The notes beneath the pieces are model-generated. The model searched no databases and was not told the origin of the DNA. It saw nothing but the letters and a program-made list of their open reading frames with translations. From contig NZ_BMIL01000002.1 in NCBI RefSeq assembly GCF_014642175.1, positions 186,001-250,000 of the forward strand: a DNA stretch of 64,000 nucleotides, given 5' to 3'. The DNA is from Pedobacter quisquiliarum. Lineage in GTDB: Bacteria; Bacteroidota; Bacteroidia; Sphingobacteriales; Sphingobacteriaceae. Position 1 is the stretch's first letter; the number at the start of each line of letters is the position of its first letter. Positions 44,671 to 53,959 of this stretch are shown here, piece after piece. The position numbers and the translations under genes were made by a program.

Positions 44671-45654
44671 TTACATGGATAAAATGTCTACCAGTTTCAA
44701 CCAGGTTGGTGTAATTTCTTCCGCATCAATGTGTTTAATGGCATGGCTAAAAGGCGTAAACACGATCTCTCTGTTCACTTGTCCTGCCATTACCCGCGTA
44801 CGACCGCCTATTAGACCTTCTACTGCGGCAACGCCAAGACGGCTGGCCAGTACACGATCCATACAGCTCGGCTTGCCACCACGCTGAATATGGCCCAGCA
44901 CAGAAACCCGGATGTCGTAAGTCGGAAACTTTTCTTTTAGCTCCTCACCTACGTTAAAAGCACCACCTATCTCGTCGCCTTCGGCAACGATAATGATCTT
45001 GGAAGCTTTGTCTTTACGTCCGTTTTCAAGTCTGGAAACCAATCCTGCAACCCCTACCTTGGCTTCCGGAATCAGGATAGACTCTGCACCTACCCCAATA
45101 CCGCTACGCAAAGCGATCAGTCCGGAGTCGCGGCCCATAACTTCAACAATAAAAAGGCGGTCGTGAGATTCTGCAGTATCTCTGATTTTATCTACTGCAT
45201 CCACAACGGTATTAATAGCGGAATCATATCCGATGGTAAAGTCGGTACCGGCAAGGTCATTGTCGATGGTACCCGGTAAACCGATCACCGGAAAATCGAA
45301 CTCCGAGGAGAACAAGTTTGCACCAGTAAAGGTACCGTCGCCACCAATTACCACTAAAGCATCAATACCATTCTTAATCAGGTTTTCATGTGCTTTCTTA
45401 CGACCTTCAACGGTCCGGAATTCCTTGCTTCTTGCGGTTTTCAGAATTGTTCCACCGCGTTGAATGATGTTGCCGACCGATTTATAATTCATTGGAACAA
45501 AATCCCCATGAATTAAGCCTTCGTAACCTCTTAGAATACCCGTAACCTCTAAATCATAGTAGCTCCCGGCTCTAACAACCGCCCGGATGGCAGCGTTCAT
45601 GCCCGGGGCATCGCCACCTGATGTTAATACACCTATTTTTTTAATCTTACTCAT
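44671..45654 (-). CDS. pfkA: ATP-dependent 6-phosphofructokinase
   Basis: I chose the ATG at 45654 (MSKIKKIGVLTSGG); the frame is open further up to 45732 without homology. The 327-residue enzyme phosphorylates fructose 6-phosphate, the committed step of glycolysis. GGDAPGMNAAIR at the start, GGDGTFTGA, GTIDNDLAGTDFTIGYD with the catalytic Asp, and MGRDSG are family motifs. It overlaps the upstream dsbD-like gene by 8 bases, so they are one transcript. A strong terminator follows. Confidence 0.95.
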   Translation of the reverse strand: MSKIKKIGVLTSGGDAPGMNAAIRAVVRAGSYYDLEVTGILRGYEGLIHGDFVPMNYKSVGNIIQRGGTILKTARSKEFRTVEGRKKAHENLIKNGIDALVVIGGDGTFTGANLFSSEFDFPVIGLPGTIDNDLAGTDFTIGYDSAINTVVDAVDKIRDTAESHDRLFIVEVMGRDSGLIALRSGIGVGAESILIPEAKVGVAGLVSRLENGRKDKASKIIIVAEGDEIGGAFNVGEELKEKFPTYDIRVSVLGHIQRGGKPSCMDRVLASRLGVAAVEGLIGGRTRVMAGQVNREIVFTPFSHAIKHIDAEEITPTWLKLVDILSM

Positions 45655-47368
45655 TTGTCTTTTTGCGTGCTTTATAGATATCAACCCCTTCTTGCAGGAA
45701 TGCGGCGTACGCTTTTGCGTCATCAATAGCACCCTGAGGGGTTACCATTGGCTCCAGATCTTGTCCTGCAAGGACGTAGAATGGTTGTGAATTCGACCCG
45801 TATCTAGTGGCCTGGAAATCACCATTCCAGCTGCCGAGGTCTTTTGTATTTTTTCTCAATAACTTCGAATAATGTACTTTTTCCGGGGCCATTTTTACTG
45901 AGCGCTCATCTACATATAATTGTATGAGAACATATTCCTCCCGAATGATGCGACCCACTTCCGGATCTACCCATACCTTATCTTCCATCTTGCGGCAGTT
46001 TACGCAGGCATGGCCGGTAAAGTCGATCAGCACAGGCTTGTCTACGGATTTCGCGTAGGCCATACCTTCATCCAGATCGAAAAAGGCGTTAAATCCACGT
46101 GGCGGATGTAGTACGTCATCGTATTTTACAGTTGCGGGAAAACCATTATCTCCGGCCGGTGCCGAAGATGTTGTGCCACCCAGAATAAAGTCCTGCGTGT
46201 TCATTGGCGGTGCAATTCCGCTTAAGATATTGACTGGTGCACCCCATAAGCCAGGTACCAGGTACATGGCGAAGGATAGTGAGCCTATGGCAAAAAACAA
46301 CCTCGGTACACTTACATAAGGAAGATCACTGTCGTGCGAGAACTTCAGCTTACCCAAAAGGTATATACCCATCAGCACGAAGATGACGATCCAGAGCGAT
46401 AAGAAGATCTCTCTGTCGAACCATTCCCAGTGCCATACCAGATCGGCTGCAGATAAGAACTTTAAAGCAAGTGCCAGCTCCAGGAAGCCCAAACATACTT
46501 TTACCGAGTTTAACCAGCCACCGGATTTGGGCATGCTGTTTAAGAAGCCCGGGAATACTGCAGATAAGGTGAATGGTAAGGCCAGCGCAAGTGCAAAGCC
46601 GGACATGCCTACAGCAGGCGCCAGGATTTCGCCTTTGGCGCTTGCCTGAACGAGCAGTGTTCCAATGATTGGACCTGTACAGGAGAAGGAAACCAGCGCT
46701 AAAGAAGCCGCCATGAAGAAAATGCCGCCTAAACCTTTGCCAGAATCCGCTTTCGCGTCGATCTTATTGACAAAGGAACTTGGAAGGGTTATTTCGAAAG
46801 TACCAAAGAAGGAGATCGCGAAGACCACCAGCAAGGTGAAGAATGCAATATTGAACCAGCCGCTGCTGCTGAGCTCATTCAGTTTGGCAGAACCAAACAA
46901 CAGGGTGATGAGCAGGCCGAAGGCGACGTAAATGACGATGATGGAGGCACCATAAATGAGGGCCTGGAAGATACCACGCTGGCGACTGCCTGCGCGTTTG
47001 GTGAAATAACTTACCGTTAGTGGCACCATAGGGAAGATACAAGGCATTAAGAATGCAATGAATCCACCAACAAGACCTTCGATGAAGGTTTGCCAAAGCG
47101 TTTTGCTGGAATCGCTGGTCGGCAGCTGATCAGCAGCATTACCTGTACCTGCCACTGCAGGTGCGGGTGTTTTAGAGCTAGAGTCTTTCAGGCTCGAGTC
47201 CTGAATGGCAGCATTTGCGATGCTGTCTTCGGCGGAGCCGATTTCCGTAAACTGAAGATCATCAATTAATTCCGTGGAATCTTGCAGCATGCTGCTTGCA
47301 AAGCTAGGTTGACCATGCAAGGCAAAAAAGGAGAGCATGATTCCAAGAATTATTACAAATTTTCTCAT
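45647..47368 (-). CDS. DsbD-like thiol:disulfide interchange protein (membrane and thioredoxin domains)
   Basis: The 573-residue protein has a signal sequence, a short Ser/Ala linker, eight membrane helices (about 85-370) with the conserved cysteines in MPCIFPMVPL and SFSCTGP, and a C-terminal thioredoxin domain with CVNC (Cys455, Cys458) in HACVNCRKMED. This matches the DsbD beta and gamma domains, which move electrons from cytoplasmic thioredoxin to the envelope. The N-terminal alpha domain is absent and is encoded separately at 47525. It overlaps pfkA. Confidence 0.88.
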   Translation of the reverse strand: MRKFVIILGIMLSFFALHGQPSFASSMLQDSTELIDDLQFTEIGSAEDSIANAAIQDSSLKDSSSKTPAPAVAGTGNAADQLPTSDSSKTLWQTFIEGLVGGFIAFLMPCIFPMVPLTVSYFTKRAGSRQRGIFQALIYGASIIVIYVAFGLLITLLFGSAKLNELSSSGWFNIAFFTLLVVFAISFFGTFEITLPSSFVNKIDAKADSGKGLGGIFFMAASLALVSFSCTGPIIGTLLVQASAKGEILAPAVGMSGFALALALPFTLSAVFPGFLNSMPKSGGWLNSVKVCLGFLELALALKFLSAADLVWHWEWFDREIFLSLWIVIFVLMGIYLLGKLKFSHDSDLPYVSVPRLFFAIGSLSFAMYLVPGLWGAPVNILSGIAPPMNTQDFILGGTTSSAPAGDNGFPATVKYDDVLHPPRGFNAFFDLDEGMAYAKSVDKPVLIDFTGHACVNCRKMEDKVWVDPEVGRIIREEYVLIQLYVDERSVKMAPEKVHYSKLLRKNTKDLGSWNGDFQATRYGSNSQPFYVLAGQDLEPMVTPQGAIDDAKAYAAFLQEGVDIYKARKKTNE

Positions 47369-47472
47369 TTGCGCTGTTTAAGGGCGTGAAATTACTGATT
47401 ATTTTTTATTCCGGCCCCGGCGCGAGCACCATGTAAGCGCTATGTCGGGGAACTTGTGACCTCATTGGCTAT

Positions 47473-47510
47473 AAAAAAAGAGCGCTTCGAATCTCGTGCG
47501 CTCTTTTTTT
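47473..47510. terminator. Bidirectional terminator between the alpha-domain gene and the DsbD-like gene
   Basis: GAGCGC (47480-47485) and GCGCTC (47498-47503) form the stem, with A7 before and T7 after. On the minus strand it ends the 47525 gene. Confidence 0.8.
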
Positions 47511-47524
47511 ATCTGTAAAGGCTT

Positions 47525-47974
47525 TTATTTTACCTGAACGCTAAAGCTGACTTCATTTGGCGGAAGACATTTCCGATCGTTACATACCATGAACTCCACG
47601 GTACCTTTCACAACTGCTGATCCTTTTGCAAGTTTCACGCGTTGCTGGAAGATGACATCGTTCTCAAAATAGCTTACATCCATGCCGAATACATCTTCGA
47701 ATTTGGTGATTGGCTTTGGTTCGATGGTTTTGCCCACTTTGGTATAAGCGGCAGAAGGTTCAAATTTTACGCTGGTTTTAATTGGGCCACCAGGTTTAAC
47801 ATTCTGCGAATAGATGTGCCAGCCTTTTTCCATAGAGGCTTTAAGGTAAACAATTGCTTCTGTAGCGCTTACTTTTTTAGCGGCATAAGACCAGGTTACC
47901 GGATCTTCAATCTGAGCAAAGGCACCCATTGCGGTAAAGAACAACAGGCTTAGCATTAAGGTTAGTTTTTTCAT
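47525..47974 (-). CDS. Stand-alone DsbD alpha (N-terminal) domain protein
   Basis: The 149-residue protein has a signal peptide (ending FAQ) and a domain with the Ig-like DsbD-alpha fold. A Cys pair is visible in the C-terminal motif MVCNDRKCLPP, the thiol-exchange site of this domain. Its partner, the membrane and thioredoxin part, is encoded 156 bases downstream, separated by a terminator. In proteobacteria these are one protein. It overlaps birA by 4 bases. Confidence 0.87.
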   Translation of the reverse strand: MKKLTLMLSLLFFTAMGAFAQIEDPVTWSYAAKKVSATEAIVYLKASMEKGWHIYSQNVKPGGPIKTSVKFEPSAAYTKVGKTIEPKPITKFEDVFGMDVSYFENDVIFQQRVKLAKGSAVVKGTVEFMVCNDRKCLPPNEVSFSVQVK

Positions 47975-48750
47975 TTTTCTTTAGTTAAAAATTCGATCTC
48001 TTTTAAGTTGAACTGTACGGTCTTACCAGCTTTCTCCATGACCAACAAGCCCTGGGCGGTAACCCCCGTTATGCGGGCTTCAAAAACGTCATCACCTTGT
48101 TTGTAAAAGGCAATTTCATCATAATTGTACAGCCCCTTCAAATACTGTTCCTCAAGATCAGTATAGGTGCCCGACTTCAGTCTGAGGTACCCACTTTCAA
48201 TCTGACTGCAAATTTCGGCTAATAGCTGAATTAAATTAACATCTCGCTGTAAAATTTGGCCGAGTGAGGTTGCTTTGTGGGCTAACAGTCCGCTGAATTC
48301 CAGCTGGTTTACGTTAATACCAATGCCAATAATGGAAGCTTTGTAAGTATTTCCGGCGAGCATATTTTCAATGAGTATGCCACCAAGCTTTTTATGATCG
48401 TAGTAAAGGTCGTTGGGCCATTTGAAAGCAATATTTCGCTGGCTGAAGTTGGATATGGCATTGCGTAAGGCATTACAGACCACCATATTGAGTTTAAACT
48501 GCTGGGTGATCGGTAGGAAGCTTGGCTTAAGTAGGAGGCTAAAGGTTAAATTCTTGCCTGGCGCTGAAATCCAGGTGGATTCCTGTTGACCGCGACCGGC
48601 AAATTGGTCATCTGCCATAATTACAGTCCCTTCGGCTAATGGCTCGGATTTTGACATTAGAGACTTAAAGTAATTATTGGTCGAGTCGACCGTTGTTAAT
48701 TTGATAAGATTTTGACCAACAAATAATGTCGAAAAAGTGTTATTTTGCAA
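47971..48750 (-). CDS. birA: Biotin--[acetyl-CoA-carboxylase] ligase
   Basis: Attaches biotin to the biotin carboxyl carrier protein. The 259 residues begin at the TTG at 48750, the only plausible nearby start, and lack the N-terminal helix-turn-helix domain, so this is a monofunctional ligase without repressor activity. The GRGQQ biotin-binding loop and FKWPNDLYYDHKKLGGILIE motif are present. The first gene of the birA-DsbD-alpha unit, divergent from rsfS. Confidence 0.93.
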   Translation of the reverse strand: MQNNTFSTLFVGQNLIKLTTVDSTNNYFKSLMSKSEPLAEGTVIMADDQFAGRGQQESTWISAPGKNLTFSLLLKPSFLPITQQFKLNMVVCNALRNAISNFSQRNIAFKWPNDLYYDHKKLGGILIENMLAGNTYKASIIGIGINVNQLEFSGLLAHKATSLGQILQRDVNLIQLLAEICSQIESGYLRLKSGTYTDLEEQYLKGLYNYDEIAFYKQGDDVFEARITGVTAQGLLVMEKAGKTVQFNLKEIEFLTKEK

Positions 48751-48775
48751 TGGTTGATTCTATATTGTTGTTTAT

Positions 48776-48783
48776 CAAACATA
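48776..48783 (-). promoter_or_regulatory. -7 box upstream of birA
   Basis: On the minus strand TATGTTTG matches TAnnTTTG, 25 bases before the TTG start of birA. It overlaps the leader region of the divergent rsfS gene. Confidence 0.42.
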
Positions 48784-48792
48784 AAACATTTA

Positions 48793-49167
48793 ATGATTAA
48801 AAAGAAAATCGTAAATCTCTCTACATATCTCTCTGAAATCGCCGTGCATGGCATCCAGGAAAAAAAAGGAAATGATATTGTTCGTTTAGACTTAAGAAAC
48901 TTAAACAGCTCTGTTTCAGACTATTTTGTTGTGTGTAATGCAGATTCTGCAACGCAGGTTAAAGCCATTGCAGATAGCGTAGAGGAAGAAATCTATAAAA
49001 GTACCCAAACTCATCCCTGGCGTAAAGAAGGTCTGGAATCCGCAGAATGGATCATTCTGGACTACTTCGATATCGTGGTGCACATTTTTAAAACCGAAAA
49101 ACGCAACTTCTACGGAATAGAGGACCTATGGGGTGATGCGCAGACCACATCGTATCAGAGCGCCTAA
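48793..49167 (+). CDS. rsfS: Ribosomal silencing factor RsfS
   Basis: I chose the ATG at 48793 (MIKKKIVNLSTYL); an in-frame ATG does not occur at the 48745 frame opening. The 124-residue protein binds L14 and keeps the subunits apart when nutrients are short. The SDYFVVCNADSATQVKAIAD and WRKEGLESAEWIILDY motifs are typical. It is 23 bases before ftsH, as often in Bacteroidota. Confidence 0.92.
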   Translation: MIKKKIVNLSTYLSEIAVHGIQEKKGNDIVRLDLRNLNSSVSDYFVVCNADSATQVKAIADSVEEEIYKSTQTHPWRKEGLESAEWIILDYFDIVVHIFKTEKRNFYGIEDLWGDAQTTSYQSA

Positions 49168-49190
49168 TTTGTTAAAGCCAAAAGATTAAA

Positions 49191-51287
49191 ATGAAAGAAA
49201 AAGATAGTAATAATAGCAAACCTAAGTTGATCAAGCGGATCCCGAATATACCCAAGAAGCCACAAAAGGGATCTAAATTTAATATCTTCTGGGTTTACGC
49301 GGCAATCATCATCGGACTGATCCTGGTTCAATTCCTGATCAGCACCGATTCCAGCAAACCCATAGCTTACCGTACTTTTGAGACCGAAATGCTACTTCCA
49401 GGCGACGTTGAAAAAATCGTTGCTTACAAGTATGAGGATCTCGTGCGTGCAGATGTATTTATTAAAAAAGACAGGCTAAAAGACCCAAAATACGCTCCAT
49501 ATAAGAATAAGAGCAACTTTGGTGCTGCTGACGGCCCAACGGTTTACTTCAATTCAGGCTCCATGGATGCCCTGGATACGCAGCTTAAAGAGTCGCAAAA
49601 AGACCTTCCTGAAGAGCAACGCGTAGCTGCAGTTAAAGAAACCAGACAAAGCACCTTGAACTCGTGGTTCTTTACCATCATCGTTCCGGTATTGCTTTTC
49701 ATAGGCTTCTGGATCTTCATCATGCGTCGTATGGGCGGTGGTGCAGGCGGTGGCGGCGGTCAGATTTTCAATATCGGAAAGTCTAAAGCAACGCTGTTTG
49801 ACAAAGAAAGCCAGGTTAACGTAACCTTTAATGATGTTGCCGGCCTTGAAGAGGCGAAGCAAGAGGTTATGGAGATTGTTGACTTCCTGAAAAACCCTAA
49901 GAAATACACCAATTTAGGTGGTAAAATCCCTAAAGGAGCACTTTTAGTAGGTTCTCCAGGTACTGGTAAAACCTTATTGGCCAAGGCTGTAGCTGGTGAA
50001 GCACAAGTACCTTTCTTCTCCTTATCAGGTTCTGATTTCGTGGAGATGTTTGTGGGTGTAGGTGCATCAAGGGTGCGTGATTTGTTTAAACAAGCGAAAG
50101 ATAAAGCGCCATGTATCATCTTTATTGATGAGGTGGATGCGATTGGTCGTGCACGTGGTAAAAACAGCATGATGGGTGGTAATGACGAACGTGAAAACAC
50201 CCTGAACCAACTACTGGTAGAGATGGATGGTTTCGGTACCGACAGCGGTATTATCATTCTTGCTGCAACGAACAGACCAGACGTTTTGGACTCTGCGCTA
50301 TTGCGTCCCGGACGTTTTGACAGGCAGATCTCTATCGACAAGCCAGATTTGGTTGGCCGTGAACAAATCTTTAAAGTGCACTTGAAGCCAATTAAAACGG
50401 CTGAAGTGGTAGATGCTAAAAAGCTATCTGCACAAACGCCAGGTTTTGCTGGTGCTGAAATCGCGAACGTATGTAACGAGGCTGCACTTATCGCAGCAAG
50501 ACGCAATAAAGAAAATGTTGACATGCAAGACTTCCAGGATGCGATTGACCGTGTGATTGGAGGTTTAGAAAAGAAAAATAAGATCATCTCTCCGGAAGAG
50601 AAGAGAATAGTTGCTTACCATGAGGCGGGGCACGCAATTGCGGGCTGGTTCCTGGAACATGCTGATCCATTGGTTAAGGTATCTATTGTACCGCGTGGTG
50701 TTGCTGCGCTTGGTTACGCACAGTACTTGCCTAAAGAGCAGTTCCTGTACACTACTGAGCAGCTTCTGGATGGTATGTGTATGACCCTAGGTGGTCGTGT
50801 TGCAGAGGATATCGTTTTCGGTAAGATCTCTACAGGTGCACAGAACGACTTAGAGCGTATCACAAAGTTGTCTTACGCAATGGTTACGATCTATGGTATG
50901 AACACCAATATTGGTAACGTTTCCTTCCATGATCCGCAGAATGAATATAACTTCAGTAAGCCATATTCGGATAAAACTGCCGAAATGATCGACAATGAAG
51001 TGCGTTCAATCATCGCTAATGCTTACGAAACAACAAAGAAACTGTTGACCGACAAGCGTGAAGGTTTAGAGAAACTGGCGCAGAAGCTACTTGAAAAGGA
51101 GATTTTGTTCCAGACTGACCTTGAAGAAATCCTGGGTAAACGTCCTTTCGAGAACCGTACGACTTACGATGAGTTCGTAAACGGTACAGGCGATCAGACA
51201 CCGGCTGCTGAAGGCTTGATCCACGAAGGTGTTGGTGAAACAACTGACCCTACAGCTATTATTAACCCTGCAAAATCAGAGTCCTAA
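49191..51287 (+). CDS. ftsH: ATP-dependent zinc metalloprotease FtsH
   Basis: A membrane-bound AAA+ protease that degrades misfolded membrane proteins and specific regulators. The 698 residues have two helices (about 30-47 and 155-175), the AAA domain with GSPGTGKT (254-261) and the SRH region, and the zinc protease motif HEAGH (477-481). It is a standard length and follows rsfS. A LUD-domain gene lies 29 bases downstream. Confidence 0.97.
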   Translation: MKEKDSNNSKPKLIKRIPNIPKKPQKGSKFNIFWVYAAIIIGLILVQFLISTDSSKPIAYRTFETEMLLPGDVEKIVAYKYEDLVRADVFIKKDRLKDPKYAPYKNKSNFGAADGPTVYFNSGSMDALDTQLKESQKDLPEEQRVAAVKETRQSTLNSWFFTIIVPVLLFIGFWIFIMRRMGGGAGGGGGQIFNIGKSKATLFDKESQVNVTFNDVAGLEEAKQEVMEIVDFLKNPKKYTNLGGKIPKGALLVGSPGTGKTLLAKAVAGEAQVPFFSLSGSDFVEMFVGVGASRVRDLFKQAKDKAPCIIFIDEVDAIGRARGKNSMMGGNDERENTLNQLLVEMDGFGTDSGIIILAATNRPDVLDSALLRPGRFDRQISIDKPDLVGREQIFKVHLKPIKTAEVVDAKKLSAQTPGFAGAEIANVCNEAALIAARRNKENVDMQDFQDAIDRVIGGLEKKNKIISPEEKRIVAYHEAGHAIAGWFLEHADPLVKVSIVPRGVAALGYAQYLPKEQFLYTTEQLLDGMCMTLGGRVAEDIVFGKISTGAQNDLERITKLSYAMVTIYGMNTNIGNVSFHDPQNEYNFSKPYSDKTAEMIDNEVRSIIANAYETTKKLLTDKREGLEKLAQKLLEKEILFQTDLEEILGKRPFENRTTYDEFVNGTGDQTPAAEGLIHEGVGETTDPTAIINPAKSES

Positions 51288-51316
51288 GGGTACGCTGATC
51301 GAATAACTATTCTGAT

Positions 51317-51961
51317 ATGCAGGAAAGCATCTCTTCAAAAGAGTTAATGTTAAAGAAGATAAGGAAAGCCCTCTTGGAAAAGAGGGACAATCCTTATCTT
51401 AATCTTGAGGATACCCCGCTTTACAAAAAAGCAGCGGAGATCCCCGAAATCTTATTTGCAGAAGAACTTACCGCTGTTGGCGGTAATTTCATTTTCTGCG
51501 AAAATGGAATCGATTTTATCGAGAACATGCTTGACCTTGCCGCCAGATTCAAATGGCGTAAGATTTACTGCTGGGAGCCTGAACTCCAGGAACTCCTTAA
51601 GCACTACGAATTTCCTTTCTACGAGACCGACAAAGACTTCGAAATGGCTGAGGTAGGCATCACGCTTTGTGAAGCCTTAATTGCCCGTAACGGTTCTGTA
51701 TTGGTCTCCAATAAAGGTGCTGCCGGGCGCCGGTTGAGCATCTATCCAAATCATCACATTGTGATCGCCAGAACAGGCCAGCTGGTTATGGATCTGAAAG
51801 ACGGTTTCCAGTTGCTGAAGTCCAAATATGGCCAGCAGATCCCGTCGCTGATCAGTACCATTACAGGTCCCAGCCGTACGGCAGACATTGAAAAGACCTT
51901 AGTTCTTGGTGCCCACGGGCCTAAAGAGCTGTTCGTTTTTCTTGTGGACGATTTTTCCTAG
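51317..51961 (+). CDS. LUD-domain (LutC/YkgG-like) protein
   Basis: The 214-residue protein has the LUD domain with AEVGITLCEALIARNGSVLV and the C-terminal ISTITGPSRTADIEKTLVLGAHGPKEL, the family signature. In other bacteria LutC contributes to lactate utilisation, but the isolated LUD protein after ftsH in Bacteroidota has no known role. It is co-directional with ftsH with a short gap. Confidence 0.85.
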   Translation: MQESISSKELMLKKIRKALLEKRDNPYLNLEDTPLYKKAAEIPEILFAEELTAVGGNFIFCENGIDFIENMLDLAARFKWRKIYCWEPELQELLKHYEFPFYETDKDFEMAEVGITLCEALIARNGSVLVSNKGAAGRRLSIYPNHHIVIARTGQLVMDLKDGFQLLKSKYGQQIPSLISTITGPSRTADIEKTLVLGAHGPKELFVFLVDDFS

Positions 51962-51967
51962 TATTTG

Positions 51968-51975
51968 TAACTTTG
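51968..51975 (+). promoter_or_regulatory. -7 box upstream of the FabH-like gene
   Basis: TAACTTTG matches TAnnTTTG, 51 bases before the ATG at 52027. A TTG (51942-51944) lies 23 bases upstream of it. Confidence 0.42.
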
Positions 51976-52026
51976 TATTTTTAACCTTAGATTTATACTT
52001 TATACCAAAATAGTATACGGTTCAAA

Positions 52027-53109
52027 ATGGACAAAATTAGCCCTTTGTATTCAACAATAACAGGTACTGGAAGTTATATTCCGAACAACATTGTGCATGG
52101 AAACTCTTTCCTGGAATCGGCATTCTATGAAAATGGTTTAAAGCTCGATAAAGACATCAACGAAATCATCAGCAAGTTTTCTGAAATCACGGAGATCACC
52201 GAGCGTCGCTATGCGGATGCAGATCAGGTGAGCAGTGATATCGCGACAGTTGCCGCACAGAACGCCATCGCAGATAGCGGCATTGATCAGGAAACACTGG
52301 ATTGCATTATTTTCTGCCATAACTTCGGCGATGTAAAGCTGGGCTCCAACCGCATGGATATGATTCCATCGTTGGCGGCTAAAGTAAAGCAGCGCCTGGA
52401 GATTGCAAATCCGGATTGCGTAGCTTACGATGTTATTTTTGGTTGTCCGGGCTGGGTGCAGGGATGTATTCAGGCAGACTACATGATCAAAAGCGGCGAT
52501 GCTAAAAAGGTGCTTGTGATTGGCTCTGAGACTTTGTCGAGGGTTATCGATCCGCACGATCGTGACAGCATGATCTTTTCTGACGGTGCAGGTGCGGTGG
52601 TTATGGAAGCCATTGCTTCTGAAACACCAACAGGCATCATTGCACATAAAACGCAGTCCTACACGCTCCAACATGCTTCTTTGCTAACGATGGGGAAGAG
52701 CAACAATCCGGAGCATAATGCAGAGAATACCTACCTGAAAATGAACGGTAGAAAGCTGTATGAGTTCGCAGTGATTAACGTGCCGCAGGTAGTTAAAAAA
52801 GCAATTGATAAAGCTGGCTTAGACATTACGGACATAAAGACCGTGTTTATTCATCAAGCGAACGGCAAGATGGATCACGCGATTATGAAGCGCTTGTTTA
52901 AGCTGTATGACGTGGATTGCATTCCGGAGAAGCTGGTGCCGATGACCATTTCCTGGTTGGGCAACAGTTCTGTAGCGACGATACCGACGTTACTGGATCT
53001 GGTTAAGAAAGGAAAAGTGGAAGGTTATGCCGTGAAGAAGGGTGAATATGCGGTGTTTGCATCCGTTGGTGCAGGCATGCACATCAATGCCTTTGTCTAT
53101 CAATTTTAA
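52027..53109 (+). CDS. Ketoacyl-ACP synthase III-like protein (FabH family)
   Basis: The 360-residue protein is a thiolase-fold condensing enzyme. The catalytic triad is visible as Cys140 (FGCPGWVQG), His276 (IHQANGK) and Asn313 (WLGNSSVAT). It may start fatty acid synthesis with acetyl-CoA, or act in a branched or special lipid pathway. No other fab genes are adjacent, so the specific role is open. It has its own promoter and terminator. Confidence 0.88.
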   Translation: MDKISPLYSTITGTGSYIPNNIVHGNSFLESAFYENGLKLDKDINEIISKFSEITEITERRYADADQVSSDIATVAAQNAIADSGIDQETLDCIIFCHNFGDVKLGSNRMDMIPSLAAKVKQRLEIANPDCVAYDVIFGCPGWVQGCIQADYMIKSGDAKKVLVIGSETLSRVIDPHDRDSMIFSDGAGAVVMEAIASETPTGIIAHKTQSYTLQHASLLTMGKSNNPEHNAENTYLKMNGRKLYEFAVINVPQVVKKAIDKAGLDITDIKTVFIHQANGKMDHAIMKRLFKLYDVDCIPEKLVPMTISWLGNSSVATIPTLLDLVKKGKVEGYAVKKGEYAVFASVGAGMHINAFVYQF

Positions 53110-53163
53110 GGCTTATAAAGCAACATCTTGGTTTGAGTAGTGTACTTATACCATTAGACATAA

Positions 53164-53195
53164 AAAAAGCGATTAGAAGGTTCTAATCGCTTTTT
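53164..53195. terminator. Bidirectional terminator
   Basis: AAAAAGCGATTAGAA (53164-53178) and TTCTAATCGCTTTTT (53181-53195) form a 15-base-pair arm with a tight loop around GG. It serves the FabH-like and zinc-ribbon genes. Confidence 0.85.
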
Positions 53196-53215
53196 CTGTA
53201 TACTGGGTTTCTGAA

Positions 53216-53959
53216 TTAAGAAACTTCTTGTTCTAAGGTTAAAGCCTCATCTACCAGGATTCTTCCACAGTGCTCGCAAACGATGATCTTTTTGCGTTGA
53301 CGGATATCCAGTTGTCTTTGAGGAGGGATCTGGTTAAAACAGCCTGAGCATGAATCACGGTCGATGGTTACGACTGCAAGGCCATTGTTGGCATTGTTTC
53401 TAAGACGGTTGTAAGCGGTAAGCAAACGATCTTCAATAGACGTTTCAGCGGATTGTGCTCTTACGTTTAAAGTCTGCTCGTCTTTTTCGGTTTCTGCAGT
53501 AATGGTTTCCAACTCACCCTTTTTAATGTCTAAATCTTTCTTTCTGGTTTCCAGATCAGCTAGTGCTTTCTCATAGATCTCCGTTTTAGAATTGATGTCA
53601 AAACCAAACTCTCTGATTTTCTTCTCACAAACCTGGATTTCAAGGTTTTGGATCTCAACTTCTTTGGTTAAAGCATCATATTCACGATTATTTTTAACTT
53701 CTTTAAGTTGGGTCTCGTATTTCTTGATCAGGTTCTGAGCGTCTTTGATCATATTTTTACGGCTTACGATGGAATCTTCAGTATCATCCAGTTCACCTTT
53801 TAATTTTTGAATACGGGTTTCAAGACCAGCAACTTCATCTTCTAAATCAGCAACTTCCATTGGTAACTCACCACGGATTTGACGGATTTTATCGATTTTT
53901 GTATGAAGGGTTTGTAATTCGTATAAAGCTTTTAGCTTTTGCTCTACAGTTTGTTCCAT
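53216..53959 (-). CDS. Coiled-coil zinc-ribbon protein
   Basis: The 247-residue protein is mostly coiled coil (about 10-180, with heptad-like Leu/Glu/Lys) followed by a C4 zinc ribbon with CSGC and CEHC (about 205-240). It matches the C4-type zinc-ribbon family next to Nif3-like genes in Bacteroidota and other phyla. Function is not established. Its start overlaps the Nif3 stop by 1 base. Confidence 0.85.
   Translation of the reverse strand: MEQTVEQKLKALYELQTLHTKIDKIRQIRGELPMEVADLEDEVAGLETRIQKLKGELDDTEDSIVSRKNMIKDAQNLIKKYETQLKEVKNNREYDALTKEVEIQNLEIQVCEKKIREFGFDINSKTEIYEKALADLETRKKDLDIKKGELETITAETEKDEQTLNVRAQSAETSIEDRLLTAYNRLRNNANNGLAVVTIDRDSCSGCFNQIPPQRQLDIRQRKKIIVCEHCGRILVDEALTLEQEVS

Noticed and set aside
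49760..50587. A 275-codon open frame on the minus strand within ftsH
   Set aside because: It is fully antisense to a strongly conserved gene and shows no known domain, so it is a shadow of ftsH codon use.
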